DNA of 64,000 nt from Limanda limanda (lineage: Eukaryota > Chordata > Actinopteri > Pleuronectiformes > Pleuronectidae), in contig NC_083658.1 of NCBI RefSeq assembly GCF_963576545.1, forward strand, positions 12,224,358-12,288,357. Reading direction: 5' to 3'. A program made the translations under genes and the position numbers. How positions within the stretch are numbered: the stretch's first letter is position 1; every line of letters begins with the position of its first letter. The notes below the pieces were generated by a model. The model searched no databases. It was not told where the DNA came from and worked only from the letters and a program-made list of their open reading frames with translations. Shown here in pieces: positions 51,647-64,000 of this stretch.

Positions 51647-54344
51647 ATGTCACTAAACAGCTGGAAACGGGGAGCTAAGCCTTTTTTGGAACCATTGATT
51701 AAGATTTCTGTCTTTTTCATCACGTCAGCCCAAGTGTCAGAAAAGCGCTGGAAACAGGGAGATAAGCCTTTTTTGGAAGAAATGGTTAAATTCTTGAATT
51801 TGTCATCACACATCATCCCAAATGTCACTAAACAGCTGGAAACGGGGAGATAAGCCTTTTTTGGAAGCAATGGTTAACATTTTGACTTTTTCATCACATA
51901 TCAGCTCCAGTGTCAGAAAAGCGCTGGAAACAGGGAGATCTGCCTTTTTTTGGAAGAAAAGGTTAAATTCTTGAATTTTTCATCACACATCATCCTAATG
52001 TCACTAAACAGCTGGAAACGGGGAGATAAGCCTTTTTTGGAACCATTGATTAAGATTTCTGACTTTTTCATCACATGTCAGCCCAAGTGTCAGAAAAGCG
52101 CTGGAAACAGGGAGATAAGCCTTTTTTGGAAGAAATGGTTAAATTCTTGAATTTTTCATCACACATCATCCCAAATGTCACTAAACAGCTGGAAACGGGG
52201 AGATAAGCCTTTTTTGGAAGCATTGATTAAGATTTCTGACTTTTTCATCACATGTCAGCCCAAGTGTCAGAAAAGCGCTGGAAACAGGGAGATCTGCCTT
52301 TTTTTGGAAGAAAAGGTTAAATTCTTGAATTTTTCATCACACATCATCCCAAATGTCACTAAACAGCTGGAAACGGGGAGATAAGCCTTTTTTGGAACCA
52401 TTGATTAACATTTTGACTTTTTCATCACATATCAGCTCCAGTGTCAGAAAAGCGCTGGAAACAGGGAGATAAGCCTTTTTTGGAAGAAATGGTTAAATTC
52501 TCGAATTTTTCATCACACATCATCCCAAATGTCACTAAACAGCTGGAAACGGGGATATAAGCCTTTTTTGGAAGCATTGATTAAGATTTCTGACTTTTTC
52601 ATCACATGTCATCCCAAGTGTCAGAAAAGCGCTGGAAACAGGGAGATAAGCCTTTTTTGGATCAAATGGTTAAATTCTTGAATTTGTCATCACACATCAT
52701 CCCAAATGTCACTAAACAGCTGGAAACGGGGATATAAGCCTTTTTTGGAAGCATTGATTAAGATTTCTGACTTTTTCATCACATGTCAGCCCAAGTGTCA
52801 GAAAAGCGCTGGAAACAGGGAGATCTGCCTTTTTTTGGAAGAAAAGGTTAAATTCTTGAATTTTTCATCACACATCATCCCAAATGTCACTAAACAGCTG
52901 GAAACGGGGAGCTAAGCCTTTTTTGGAACCATTGATTAAGATTTCTGTCTTTTTCATCACGTCAGCCCAAGTGTCAGAAAAGCGCTGGAAACAGGGAGAT
53001 AAGCCTTTTTTGGAAGAAATGGTTAAATTCTTGAATTTGTCATCACACATCATCCCAAATGTCACTAAACAGCTGGAAACGGGGAGATAAGCCTTTTTTG
53101 GAAGCAATGGTTAACATTTTGACTTTTTCATCACATATCAGCTCCAGTGTCAGAAAAGCGCTGGAAACAGGGAGATCTGCCTTTTTTTGGAAGAAAAGGT
53201 TAAATTCTTGAATTTTTCATCACACATCATCCTAATGTCACTAAACAGCTGGAAACGGGGAGATAAGCCTTTTTTGGAACCATTGATTAAGATTTCTGAC
53301 TTTTTCATCACATGTCAGCCCAAGTGTCAGAAAAGCGCTGGAAACAGGGAGATAAGCCTTTTTTGGAAGAAATGGTTAAATTCTTGAATTTTTCATCACA
53401 CATCATCCCAAATGTCACTAAACAGCTGGAAACGGGGAGATAAGCCTTTTTTGGAAGCATTGATTAAGATTTCTGACTTTTTCATCACATGTCAGCCCAA
53501 GTGTCAGAAAAGCGCTGGAAACAGGGAGATCTGCCTTTTTTTGGAAGAAAAGGTTAAATTCTTGAATTTTTCATCACACATCATCCCAAATGTCACTAAA
53601 CAGCTGGAAACGGGGAGATAAGCCTTTTTTGGAACCATTGATTAACATTTTGACTTTTTCATCACATATCAGCTCCAGTGTCAGAAAAGCGCTGGAAACA
53701 GGGAGATAAGCCTTTTTTGGAAGAAATGGTTAAATTCTCGAATTTTTCATCACACATCATCCCAAATGTCACTAAACAGCTGGAAACGGGGATATAAGCC
53801 TTTTTTGGAAGCATTGATTAAGATTTCTGACTTTTTCATCACATGTCATCCCAAGTGTCAGAAAAGCGCTGGAAACAGGGAGATAAGCCTTTTTTGGATC
53901 AAATGGTTAAATTCTTGAATTTGTCATCACACATCATCCCAAATGTCACTAAACAGCTGGAAACGGGGATATAAGCCTTTTTTGGAAGCATTGATTAAGA
54001 TTTCTGACTTTTTCATCACATGTCAGCCCAAGTGTCAGAAAAGCGCTGGAAACAGGGAGATCTGCCTTTTTTTGGAAGAAAAGGTTAAATTCTTGAATTT
54101 TTCATCACACATCATCCCAAATGTCACTAAACAGCTGGAAACGGGGAGCTAAGCCTTTTTTGGAACCATTGATTAAGATTTCTGTCTTTTTCATCACGTC
54201 AGCCCAAGTGTCAGAAAAGCGCTGGAAACAGGGAGATAAGCCTTTTTTGGAAGAAATGGTTAAATTCTTGAATTTTTCATCACACATCATCCCAAATGTC
54301 ACTAAACAGCTGGAAACGGGGAGATAAGCCTTTTTTGGAAGCAA
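51647..54344 (+). repeat. 1237-bp higher-order tandem (two full copies and a start)
   Basis: Units start at 51,647, 52,884 and 54,121. Each begins with the gagctaag B1 that carries gatttctgtc and the 3-base-deleted tcatcacgtcagccc, then catcctaatg 300 bp later. The first two also share tgtcatcccaag and ggatcaaatgg. Near-identity indicates recent expansion. Confidence 0.83.
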
Positions 54345-54629
54345 TGGTTAACATTTTGACTTTTTCATCACATATCAGCTCCAGTGTCAGAAAAGCGCTG
54401 GAAACAGGGAGATCTGCCTTTTTTTGGAAGAAAAGGTTAAATTCTTGAATTTTTCATCACACATCATCCCAAATGTCACTAAACAGCTGGAAACGGGGTA
54501 ATAAGCCTTTTTTGGAAGCATTGATTAAGATTTCTGACTTTTTCATCACATGTCAGCCCAAGTGTCAGAAAAGCGCTGGAAACAGGGAGATAAGCCTTTT
54601 TTGGAAGAAATGGTTAAATTCTTGAATTT

Positions 54630-56440
54630 GTCATCACACATCATCCCAAATGTCACTAAACAGCTGGAAACGGGGAGATAAGCCTTTTTTGGAAGCAATG
54701 GTTAACATTTTGACTTTTTCATCACATATCAGCTCCAGTGTCAGAAAAGCGCTGGAAACAGGGAGATCTGCCTTTTTTTGGAAGAAAAGGTTAAATTCTT
54801 GAATTTTTCATCACACATCATCCTAATGTCACTAAACAGCTGGAAACGGGGAGATAAGCCTTTTTTGGAACCATTGATTAAGATTTCTGACTTTTTCATC
54901 ACATGTCAGCCCAAGTGTCAGAAAAGCGCTGGAAACAGGGAGATAAGCCTTTTTTGGAAGAAATGGTTAAATTCTCGAATTTTTCATCACACATCATCCC
55001 AAATGTCACTAAACAGCTGGAAACGGGGATATAAGCCTTTTTTGGAAGCATTGATTAAGATTTCTGACTTTTTCATCACATGTCAGCCCAAGTGTCAGAA
55101 AAGCGCTGGAAACAGGGAGATAAGCCTTTTTTGGAAGAAATGGTTAAATTCTTGAATTTGTCATCACACATCATCCCAAATGTCACTAAACAGCTGGAAA
55201 CGGGGAGATAAGCCGTTTTTGGAAGCAATGGTTAACATTTTGACTTTTTCATCACATATCAGCTCCAGTGTCAGAAAAGCGCTGGAAACAGGGAGATCTG
55301 CCTTTTTTTGGAAGAAAAGGTTAAATTCTTGAATTTTTCATCACACATCATCCCAAATGTCACTAAACAGCTGGAAACGGGGAGATAAGCCTTTTTTGGA
55401 AGCATCGAATAAGATTTCTGACTTTTTCATCACATGTCAGCCCAAGTGTCAGAAAAGCGCTGGAAACAGGGAGATCTGCCTTTTTTTGGAAGAAAAGGTT
55501 AAATTCTTGAATTTTTCTTCACACATCATCCCAAATGTCACTAAACAGCTGGAAACGGGGAGATAAGCCTTTTTTGGAAGCAATGGTTAACATTTTGACT
55601 TTTTCATCACATATCAGCTCCAGTGTCAGAAAAGCGCTGGAAACAGGGAGATCTGCCTTTTTTTGGAAGAAAAGGTTAAATTCTTGAATTTTTCATCACA
55701 CATCATCCCAAATGTCACTAAACAGCTGGAAACGGGGTAATAAGCCTTTTTTGGAAGCATTGATTAAGATTTCTGACTTTTTCATCACATGTCAGCCCAA
55801 GTGTCAGAAAAGCGCTGGAAACAGGGAGATAAGCCTTTTTTGGAAGAAATGGTTAAATTCTCGAATTTTTCATCACACATCATCCCAAATGTCACTAAAC
55901 AGCTGGAAACGGGGATATAAGCCTTTTTTGGAAGCATTGATTAAGATTTCTGACTTTTTCATCACATGTCAACCCAAGTGTCAGAAAAGCGCTGGAAACA
56001 GGGAGATAAGCCTTTTTTGGAAGAAATGGTTAAATTCTTGAATTTGTCATCACACATCATCCCAAATGTCACTAAACAGCTGGAAACGGGGAGATAAGCC
56101 TTTTTTGGAAGCAATGGTTAACATTTTGACTTTTTCATCACATATCAGCTCCAGTGTCAGAAAAGCGCTGGAAACAGGGAGATCTGCCTTTTTTTGGAAG
56201 AAAAGGTTAAATTCTTGAATTTTTCATCACACATCATCCTAATGTCACTAAACAGCTGGAAACGGGGAGATAAGCCTTTTTTGGAACCATTGATTAAGAT
56301 TTCTGACTTTTTCATCACATGTCAGCCCAAGTGTCAGAAAAGCGCTGGAAACAGGGAGATAAGCCTTTTTTGGAAGAAATGGTTAAATTCTCGAATTTTT
56401 CATCACACATCATCCCAAATGTCACTAAACAGCTGGAAAC
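54630..56440 (+). repeat. 4950-bp duplication, copy 2
   Basis: This is the partner of 49,680-51,490. After about 56,440 the copies diverge: here the next B1 is the gatataag type with tcatcaaatgtc, upstream it is gagataag. Together the pair brackets the 1237-bp tandem. Confidence 0.79.
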
Positions 56441-58302
56441 GGGGATATAAGCCTTTTTTGGAAGCATTGATTAAGATTTCTGACTTTTTCATCAAATGTC
56501 AGCCCAAGTGTCAGAAAAGCGCTGGAAACAGGGAGATAAGCCTTTTTTGGAAGAAATGGTCAAATTCTTGAATTTGTCATCACACATCATCCCAAATGTC
56601 ACTAAACAGCTGGAAACGGGGAGATAAGCCGTTTTTGGAAGCAATGGTTAACATTTTGACTTTTTCATCACATGTCAGCCCAAGTGTCAGAAAAGCGCTG
56701 GAATTAGGGAGATCTGCCTTTTTTTGGAAGAAAAGGTTAAATTCTTGAATTTTTCTTCACACATCATCCCAAATGCCACTAAACAGCTGGAAACAAGGAG
56801 ATAAGCCTTTTTTGGAAGCATTGATTAAGATTTCTGACTTTTTCATCACATGTCAGCCCAAGTGTCAGAAAAGCGCTGGAAACAGGGAGATCTGCCTTTT
56901 TTTGGAAGAAAAGGTTAAATTCTTGAATTTTTCATCACACATCATCCCAAATGTCACTAAACAGCTGGAAACGGGGAGCTAAGCCTTTTTTGGAACCATT
57001 GATTAAGATTTCTGACTTTTTCATCACATGTCAGCCCAAGTGTCAGAAAAGCGCTGGAAACAGGTAGATAAGCCTTTTTTGGAAGAAATGGTTAAATTCT
57101 TGAATTTTTCATCACACATCATCCCAAATGTCACTAAACAGCTGGAAACGGGGAGATAAGCCTTTTTTGGAAGCATTGGTTAACATTTTGACTTTTTCAT
57201 CACATATCAGCTCCAGTGTCAGAAAAGCGCTGGAAACAGGGAGATCTGCCTTTTTTTGGAAGAAAAGGTTAAATTCTTGAATTTTTCATCACACATCATC
57301 CCAAATGTCACTAAACAGCTGGAAACGGGGTAATAAGCCTTTTTTGGAAGCATTGATTAAGATTTCTGACTTTTTCATCACATGTCAGCCCAAGTGTCAG
57401 AAAAGCGCTGGAAACAGGGAGATAAGCCTTTTTTGGAAGAAATGGTTAAATTCTTGAATTTGTCATCACACATCATCCCAAATGTCACTAAACAGCTGGA
57501 AACGGGGAGATAAGCCTTTTTTGGAAGCAATGGTTAACATTTTGACTTTTTCATCACATATCAGCTCCAGTGTCAGAAAAGCGCTGGAAACAGGGAGATC
57601 TGCCTTTTTTTGGAAGAAAAGGTTAAATTCTTGAATTTTTCATCACACATCATCCTAATGTCACTAAACAGCTGGAAACGGGGAGATAAGCCTTTTTTGG
57701 AACCATTGATTAAGATTTCTGACTTTTTCATCACATGTCAGCCCAAGTGTCAGAAAAGCGCTGGAAACAGGGAGATAAGCCGTTTTTGGAAGAAATGGTT
57801 AAATTCTCGAATTTTTCATCACACATCATCCCAAATGTCACTAAACAGCTGGAAACGGGGATATAAGCCTTTTTTGGAAGCATTGATTAAGATTTCTGAC
57901 TTTTTCATCACAGGTCAGCCCAAGTGTCAGAAAAGCGCTGGAAACAGGGAGATAAGCCTTTTTTGGAAGAAATGGTTAAATTCTTGAATTTGTCATCACA
58001 CATCATCCCAAATGTCACTAAACAGCTGGAAACGGGGAGATAAGCCTTTTTTGGAAGCAATGGTTAACATTTTGACTTTTTCATCACATATCAGCTCCAG
58101 TGTCAGAAAAGCGCTGGAAACAGGGAGATCTGCCTTTTTTTGGAAGAAAAGGTTAAATTCTTGAATTGTTCATCACACATCATCCCAAATGTCACTAAAC
58201 AGCTGGAAACGGGGAGCTAAGCCTTTTTTGGAACCATTGATTAAGATTTCTGACTTTTTCATCACATGTCAGCCCAAGTGTCAGAAAAGCGCTGGAAACA
58301 GG

Positions 58303-58478
58303 GAGATAAGCCTTTTTTGGAAGAAAAGGTTAAATTCTTGAATTTTTCATCACACATCATCCCAAATGTCACTAAACAGCTGGAAACAGGGAGATAAGCC
58401 TTTTTTGGAAGAAATGGTTAAATTCTTGAATTTTTCATCACACATCATCCCAAATGTCACTAAACAGCTGGAAACGGG
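58303..58478 (+). repeat. A-A junction: half-unit register slip
   Basis: Two A units follow each other (58,303-58,390 and 58,391-58,478) with no B between. The first is a mosaic (gagataag start with gaagaaaagg) and ends cagctggaaacagg: an A-type cagctgg joined to a B-type aaacagg. This is what an unequal exchange between A and B halves at the shared gctggaaac would produce. Strict A-B alternation holds where I read elsewhere. Confidence 0.85.
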
Positions 58479-61108
58479 GATATAAGCCTTTTTTGGAAGC
58501 ATTGATTAAGATTTCTGACTTTTTCATCACATGTCAGCCCAAGTGTCAGAAAAGCGCTGGAAACAGGGAGATAAGCCTTTTTTTGATGAAATGGTTAAAT
58601 TCTTGAATTTGTCATCACACATCATCCCAAATGTCACTAAACAGCTGGAAACGGGGATATAAGCCTTTTTTGGAAGCATTGATTAAGATTTCTGACTTTT
58701 TCATCACATGTCAGCCCAAGTGTCAGAAAAGCGCTGGAAACAGGGAGATCTGCCTTTTTTTGGAAGAAAAGGTTAAATTCTTGAATTTTTCATCACACAT
58801 CATCCCAAATGTCACTAAACAGCTGGAAACGGGGAGCTAAGCCTTTTTTGGAACCATTGATTAAGATTTCTGTCTTTTTCATCACATGTCAGCCCAAGTG
58901 TCAGAAAAGCGCTGGAAACAGGGAGATAAGCCTTTTTTGGAAGAAATGGTTAAATTCTTGAATTTTTCATCACACATCATCCCAAATGTCACTAAACAGC
59001 TGGAAACGGGGAGATAAGCCTTTTTTGGAAGCAATGGTTAACAGTTTGACTTTTTCATCACATATCAGCTCCAGTGTCAGAAAAGCGCTGGAAACAGGGA
59101 GATCTGCCTTTTTTTGGAAGAAAAGGTTAAATTCTTGAATTTTTCATCACACATCATCCCAAATGTCACTAAACAGCTGGAAACGGGGTAATAAGCCTTT
59201 TTTGGAAGCATTGATTAAGATTTCTGAATTTTTCATCACATGTCAGCCCAAGTGTCAGAAAAGCGCTGGAAACAGGGAGATAAGCCTTTTTTGGAAGAAA
59301 TGGTTAAATTCTCGAATTTTTCATCACACATCATCCCAAATGTCACTAAACAGCTGGAAACGGGGATATAAGCCTTTTTTGGAAGCATTGATTAAGATTT
59401 CTGACTTTTTCATCACATGTCAACCCAAGTGTCAGAAAAGCGCTGGAAACAGGGAGATAAGCCTTTTTTGGAAGAAATGGTTAAATTCTTGAATTTGTCA
59501 TCACACATCATCCCAAATGTCACTAAACAGCTGGAAACGGGGAGATAAGCCTTTTTTGGAAGCAATGGTTAACATTTTGACTTTTTCATCACATATCAGC
59601 TCCAGTGTCAGAAAAGCGCTGGAAACAGGGAGATCTGCCTTTTTTTGGAAGAAAAGGTTAAATTCTTGAATTTTTCATCACACATCATCCTAATGTCACT
59701 AAACAGCTGGAAACGGGGAGATAAGCCTTTTTTGGAACCATTGATTAATATTTCTGACTTTTTCATCACATGTCAGCCCAAGTGTCAGAAAAGCGCTGGA
59801 AACAGGGAGATAAGCCTTTTTTGGAAGAAATGGTTAAATTCTCGAATTTTTCATCACACATCATCCCAAATGTCACTAAACAGCTGGAAACGGGGATATA
59901 AGCCTTTTTTGGAAGCATTGATTAAGATTTCCGACTTTTTCATCACATGTCAGCCCAAGTGTCAGAAAAGCGCTGGAAACAGGGAGATAAGCCTTTTTTG
60001 GAAGAAATGGTTAAATTCTTGAATTTGTCATCACACATCATCCCAAATGTCACTAAACAGCTGGAAACGGGGAGATAAGCCGTTTTTGGAAGCAATGGTT
60101 AACATTTTGACTTTTTCATCACATATCAGCTCCAGTGTCAGAAAAGCGCTGGAAACAGGGAGATCTGCCTTTTTTTGGAAGAAAAGGTTAAATTCTTGAA
60201 TTTTTCATCACACATCATCCCAAATGTCACTAAACAGCTGGAAACGGGGAGCTAAGCCTTTTTTGGAACCATTGATTAAGATTTCTGACTTTTTCATCAC
60301 ATGTCAGCCCAAGTGTCAGAAAAGCGCTGGAAACAGGGAGATAAGCCTTTTTTGGAAGAAATGGTTAAATTCTCGAATTTTTCATCACACATCATCCCAA
60401 ATGTCACTAAACAGCTGGAAACGGGGATATAAGCCTTTTTTGGAAGCATTGATTAAGATTTCTGACTTTTTCATCACATTTCAGCCCAAGTGTCAGAAAA
60501 GCGCTGGAAACAGGGAGATAAGCCTTTTTTGGAAGAAATGGTTAAATTCTTGAATTTGTCATCACACATCATCCCAAATGTCACTAAACAGCTGGAAACG
60601 GGGAGATAAGCCGTTTTTGGAAGCAATGGTTAACATTTTGACTTTTTCATCACATATCAGCTCCAGTGTCAGAAAAGCGCTGGAAACAGGGAGATCTGCC
60701 TTTTTTTGGAAGAAAAGGTTAAATTCTTGAATTTTTCATCACACATCATCCCAAATGTCACTAAACAGCTGGAAACGGGGAGATAAGCCTTTTTTGGAAC
60801 CATTGATTAAGATTTCTGACTTTTTCATCACATGTCAGCCCAAGTGTCAGAAAAGCGCTGGAAACAGGGAGATAAGCCTTTTTTGGAAGAAATGGTTAAA
60901 TTCTCGAATTTTTCATCACACATCATCCCAAATGTCACTAAACAGCTGGAAACGGGGATATAAGCCTTTTTTGGAAGCATTGATTAAGATTTCTGACTTT
61001 TTCATCACATGTCAGCCCAAGTGTCAGAAAAGCGCTGGAAACAGGGAGATAAGCCTTTTTTGGAAGAAATGGTTAAATTCTTGAATTTGTCATCACACAT
61101 CATCCCAA

Positions 61109-62570
61109 ATGTCACTAAACAGCTGGAAACGGGGAGATAAGCCTTTTTTGGAAGCATCAAATAAGATTTCTGACTTTTTCATCACATGTCAGCCCAAGTG
61201 TCAGAAAAGCGCTGGAAACAGGGAGATCTGCCTTTTTTTGGAAGAAAAGGTTAAATTCTTGAATTTTTCATCACACATCATCCCAAATGTCACTAAACAG
61301 CTGGAAACAAGGAGATAAGCCTTTTTTGGAAGCATTGATTAAGATTTCGGACTTTTTCATCACATGTCAGCCCAAGTGTCAGAAAAGCGCTGGAAACAGG
61401 GAGATCTGCCTTTTTTTGGAAGAAAAGGTTAAATTCTTGAATTTTTCATCACACATCATCCCAAATGTCACTAAACAGCTGGAAACGGGGAGCTAAGCCT
61501 TTTTTGGAACCATTGATTAAGATTTCTGACTTTTTCATCACATGTCAGCCCAAGTGTCAGAAAAGCGCTGGAAACAGGGAGATAAGCCTTTTTTGGAAGA
61601 AATGGTTAAATTCTTGAATTTTTCATCACACATCATCCCAAATGTCACTAAACAGCTGGAAACGGGGAGATAAGCCTTTTTTGGAAGCATTGGTTAACAT
61701 TTTGACTTTTTCATCACATATCAGCTCCAGTGTCAGAAAAGCGCTGGAAACAGGGAGATCTGCCTTTTTTTGGAAGAAAAGGTTAAATTCTTGAATTTTT
61801 CATCACACATCATCCCAAATGTCACTAAACAGCTGGAAACGGGGATATAAGCCTTTTTTGGAAGCATTGATTAAGATTTCTGACTTTTTCATCACATGTC
61901 AACCCAAGTGTCAGAAAAGCGCTGGAAACAGGGAGATAAGCCTTTTTTGGAAGAAATGGTTAAATTCTTGAATTTGTCATCACACATCATCCCAAATGTC
62001 ACTAAACAGCTGGAAACGGGGAGATAAGCCGTTTTTGGAAGCAATGGTTAACATTTTGACTTTTTCATCACATATCAGCTCCAGTGTCAGAAAAGCGCTG
62101 GAAACAGGGAGATCTGCCTTTTTTTGGAAGAAAAGGTTAAATTCTTGAATTTTTCATCACACATCATCCCAAATGTCACTAAACAGCTGGAAACGGGGAG
62201 ATAAGCCTTTTTTGGAAGCATCGAATAAGATTTCTGACTTTTTCATCACATGTCAGCCCAAGTGTCAGAAAAGCGCTGGAAACAGGGAGATCTGCCTTTT
62301 TTTGGAAGAAAAGGTTAAATTCTTGAATTTTTCATCACACATCATCCCAAATGTCACTAAACAGCTGGAAACAAGGAGATAAGCCTTTTTTGGAAGCATC
62401 GATTAAGATTTCTGACTTTTTCATCACATGTCAGCCCAAGTGTCAGAAAAGCGCTGGAAACAGGGAGATCTGCCTTTTTTTGGAAGAAAAGGTTAAATTC
62501 TTGAATTTTTCATCACACATCATCCCAAATGTCACTAAGCAGCTGGAAACGGGGAGCTAAGCCTTTTTTG
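61109..62570 (+). repeat. 1064-bp higher-order tandem (6 dimers, partial second copy)
   Basis: Units start at 61,109 and 62,173. Shared variants are gcatc.aataag in B1 and, 178 bp later, ctggaaacaaggag at the A/B boundary (near 61,305 and 62,370). Copies differ at gatttcggac (first) and gcatcgattaag (second). Confidence 0.75.
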
Positions 62571-64000
62571 GAAGCATTGATTAAGATTTCTGACTTTTTC
62601 ATCACAGGTCAGCCCAAGTGTCAGAAAAGCGCTGGAAACAGGGAGATAAGCCTTTTTTGGAAGAAATGGTTAAATTCTTGAATTTGTCATCACACATCAT
62701 CCCAAATGTCACTAAACAGCTGGAAACGGGGAGATAAGCCTTTTTTGGAAGCAATGGTTAACATTTTGACTTTTTCATCACATATCAGCTCCAGTGTCAG
62801 AAAAGCCCTGGAAACAGGGAGATCTGCCTTTTTTTGGAAGAAAAGGTTAAATTCTTGAATTTTTCATCACACATCATCCCAAATGTCACTAATCAGCTGG
62901 AAACGGGGAGCTAAGCCTTTTTTGGAACCATTGATTAAGATTTCTGACTTTTTCATCACATGTCAGCCCAAGTGTCAGAAAAGCGCTGGAAACAGGGAGA
63001 TAAGCCTTTTTTGGAAGAAATGGTTCAATTCTTGAATTTTTCATCACACATCATCCCAAATGTCACTAAACAGCTGGAAACGGGGAGATAAGCCTTTTTT
63101 GGAAGCATTGATTAAGATTTCTGACTTTTTCATCACATGTCAGCCCAAGTGTCAGAAAAGCGCTGGAAACAGGGAGATCTGCCTTTTTTTGGAAGAAAAG
63201 GTTAAATTCTTGAATTTTTCATCACACATCATCCCAAATGTCACTAAACAGCTGGAAACGGGGAGATAAGCCTTTTTTGGAAGCATTGATTAAGATTTCT
63301 GACTTTTTCATCACATGTCAGCCCAAGTGTCAGAAAAGCGCTGGAAACAGGGAGATAAGCCTTTTTTGGAAGAAATGGTTAAATTCTTGAATTTTTCATC
63401 ACACATCATCTCAAATGTCACTAAACAGCTGGAAACGGGGAGATAAGCCTTTTTTGGAAGCAATGGTTAACATTTTGACTTTTTCATCACATATCAGCTC
63501 CAGTGTCAGAAAAGCACTGGAAACAGGGAGATCTGCCTTTTTTTGGAAGAAAAGGTTAAATTCTTGAATTTTTCATCACTCATCATCCCAAATGTCACTA
63601 AACAGCTGGAAACGGGGAGATAAGCCTTTTTTGGAAGCATTGATTAAGATTTCTGACTTTTTCATCACATGTCAGCCCAAGTGTCAGAAAAGCGCTGGAA
63701 ACAGGGAGATAAGCCTTTTTTGGAAGAAATGGTTAAATTCTCGAATTGTTCATCACACATCATCCCAAATGTCACTAAACAGCTGGAAACGGGGAGATAA
63801 GCCGTTTTTGGAAGCAATGGTTAACATTTTGACTTTTTCATCACATATCAGCTCCAGTGTCAGAAAAGCGCTGGAAACAGGGAGATCTGCCTTTTTTGGA
63901 AGAAATGGTTAAATTCTTGAATTTGTCATCACACATCATCCCAAATGTCACTAAACAGCTGGAAACGGGGAGATAAGCCGTTTTTGGAAGCAATGGTTAA

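Larger units (their letters stand above)
15203..64000 (+). repeat. Satellite array, right arm (177-bp A/B dimer repeat)
   Basis: The same satellite continues for 48.8 kb in the same orientation to the end of the window. It carries more of the tctcgaat and gatataag variants than the left arm, and more extensive multi-kilobase duplications. I saw no other transposon, gene or unrelated spacer in it. Exceptions to the regular pattern are a recurrent 55-bp deletion inside an A unit (three copies) and one A-A junction at 58,303-58,478; both are listed separately. Confidence 0.97.

Noticed and set aside
1..64000. tRNA, rRNA, telomere repeats, LTRs or DNA-transposon ends
   Set aside because: No cloverleaf-like, rRNA-like or TTAGGG-like sequence and no terminal repeats were seen outside the satellite and the single LINE.

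Overview
This is eukaryotic, almost certainly vertebrate, repetitive DNA. A teleost (ray-finned fish) is my best guess, because the one real protein in it reads like the non-LTR retrotransposons with short GATGA-type tails that are common in fish genomes. The species cannot be told from this sequence. There are no host genes, tRNAs, rRNAs, CRISPR arrays or prokaryotic features.

About 95% of the window is one head-to-tail satellite array, split at 11,837-15,202 by a single inserted LINE. The satellite is AT-rich (about 36-40% GC by counting exemplar units). Its basic repeat is a dimer of 176-178 bp made of two diverged but alignable halves: A (88 or 89 bp) and B (88 or 89 bp). There are two A types. 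A1 starts gagatctg and has a 7-T tract; A2 starts gagataag and has a 6-T tract. B types are B1 (gcattgattaag or ccattgattaag) and B2 (gcaatggttaac). About 340 dimers are present (satellite length divided by 177), all in the same orientation, with no inversion seen. Runs of dimers are duplicated again as larger, irregular, nested blocks of 709, 884, 1064, 1237, 1240, 1417, 1595, 2126, 2306, 2478, 3485, 4195 and 4950 bp. These can be followed through shared private variants. The size, two-type alternation and higher-order duplication resemble a centromeric or pericentromeric satellite. The A half carries a partial CENP-B-box match that the B half lacks.

The LINE (11,837-15,202) is GC-rich, full-length in appearance and flanked by a perfect 13-bp target-site duplication. 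It has a 139-nt 5' leader that starts with a long hairpin, one intact 1066-codon ORF (AP-type endonuclease plus reverse transcriptase), and an almost absent 3' UTR ending in GATGA repeats. It sits inside the second copy of a 1595-bp satellite duplication. The uninterrupted first copy acts as an internal empty site: arithmetic on the two copies gives a net insertion of exactly 3379 bp, the element plus one target-site copy.

The many 66-187 codon open frames in the satellite are a by-product of a repeat near 177 bp (59 codons) and are not annotated as genes. I found no novel enzymatic system. The observations most worth following are the A/B dimer architecture with its A-only CENP-B-like motif, the nested higher-order duplications, one rare half-unit register slip at 58.3-58.5 kb, and the young, apparently intact LINE with an atypical endonuclease motif.
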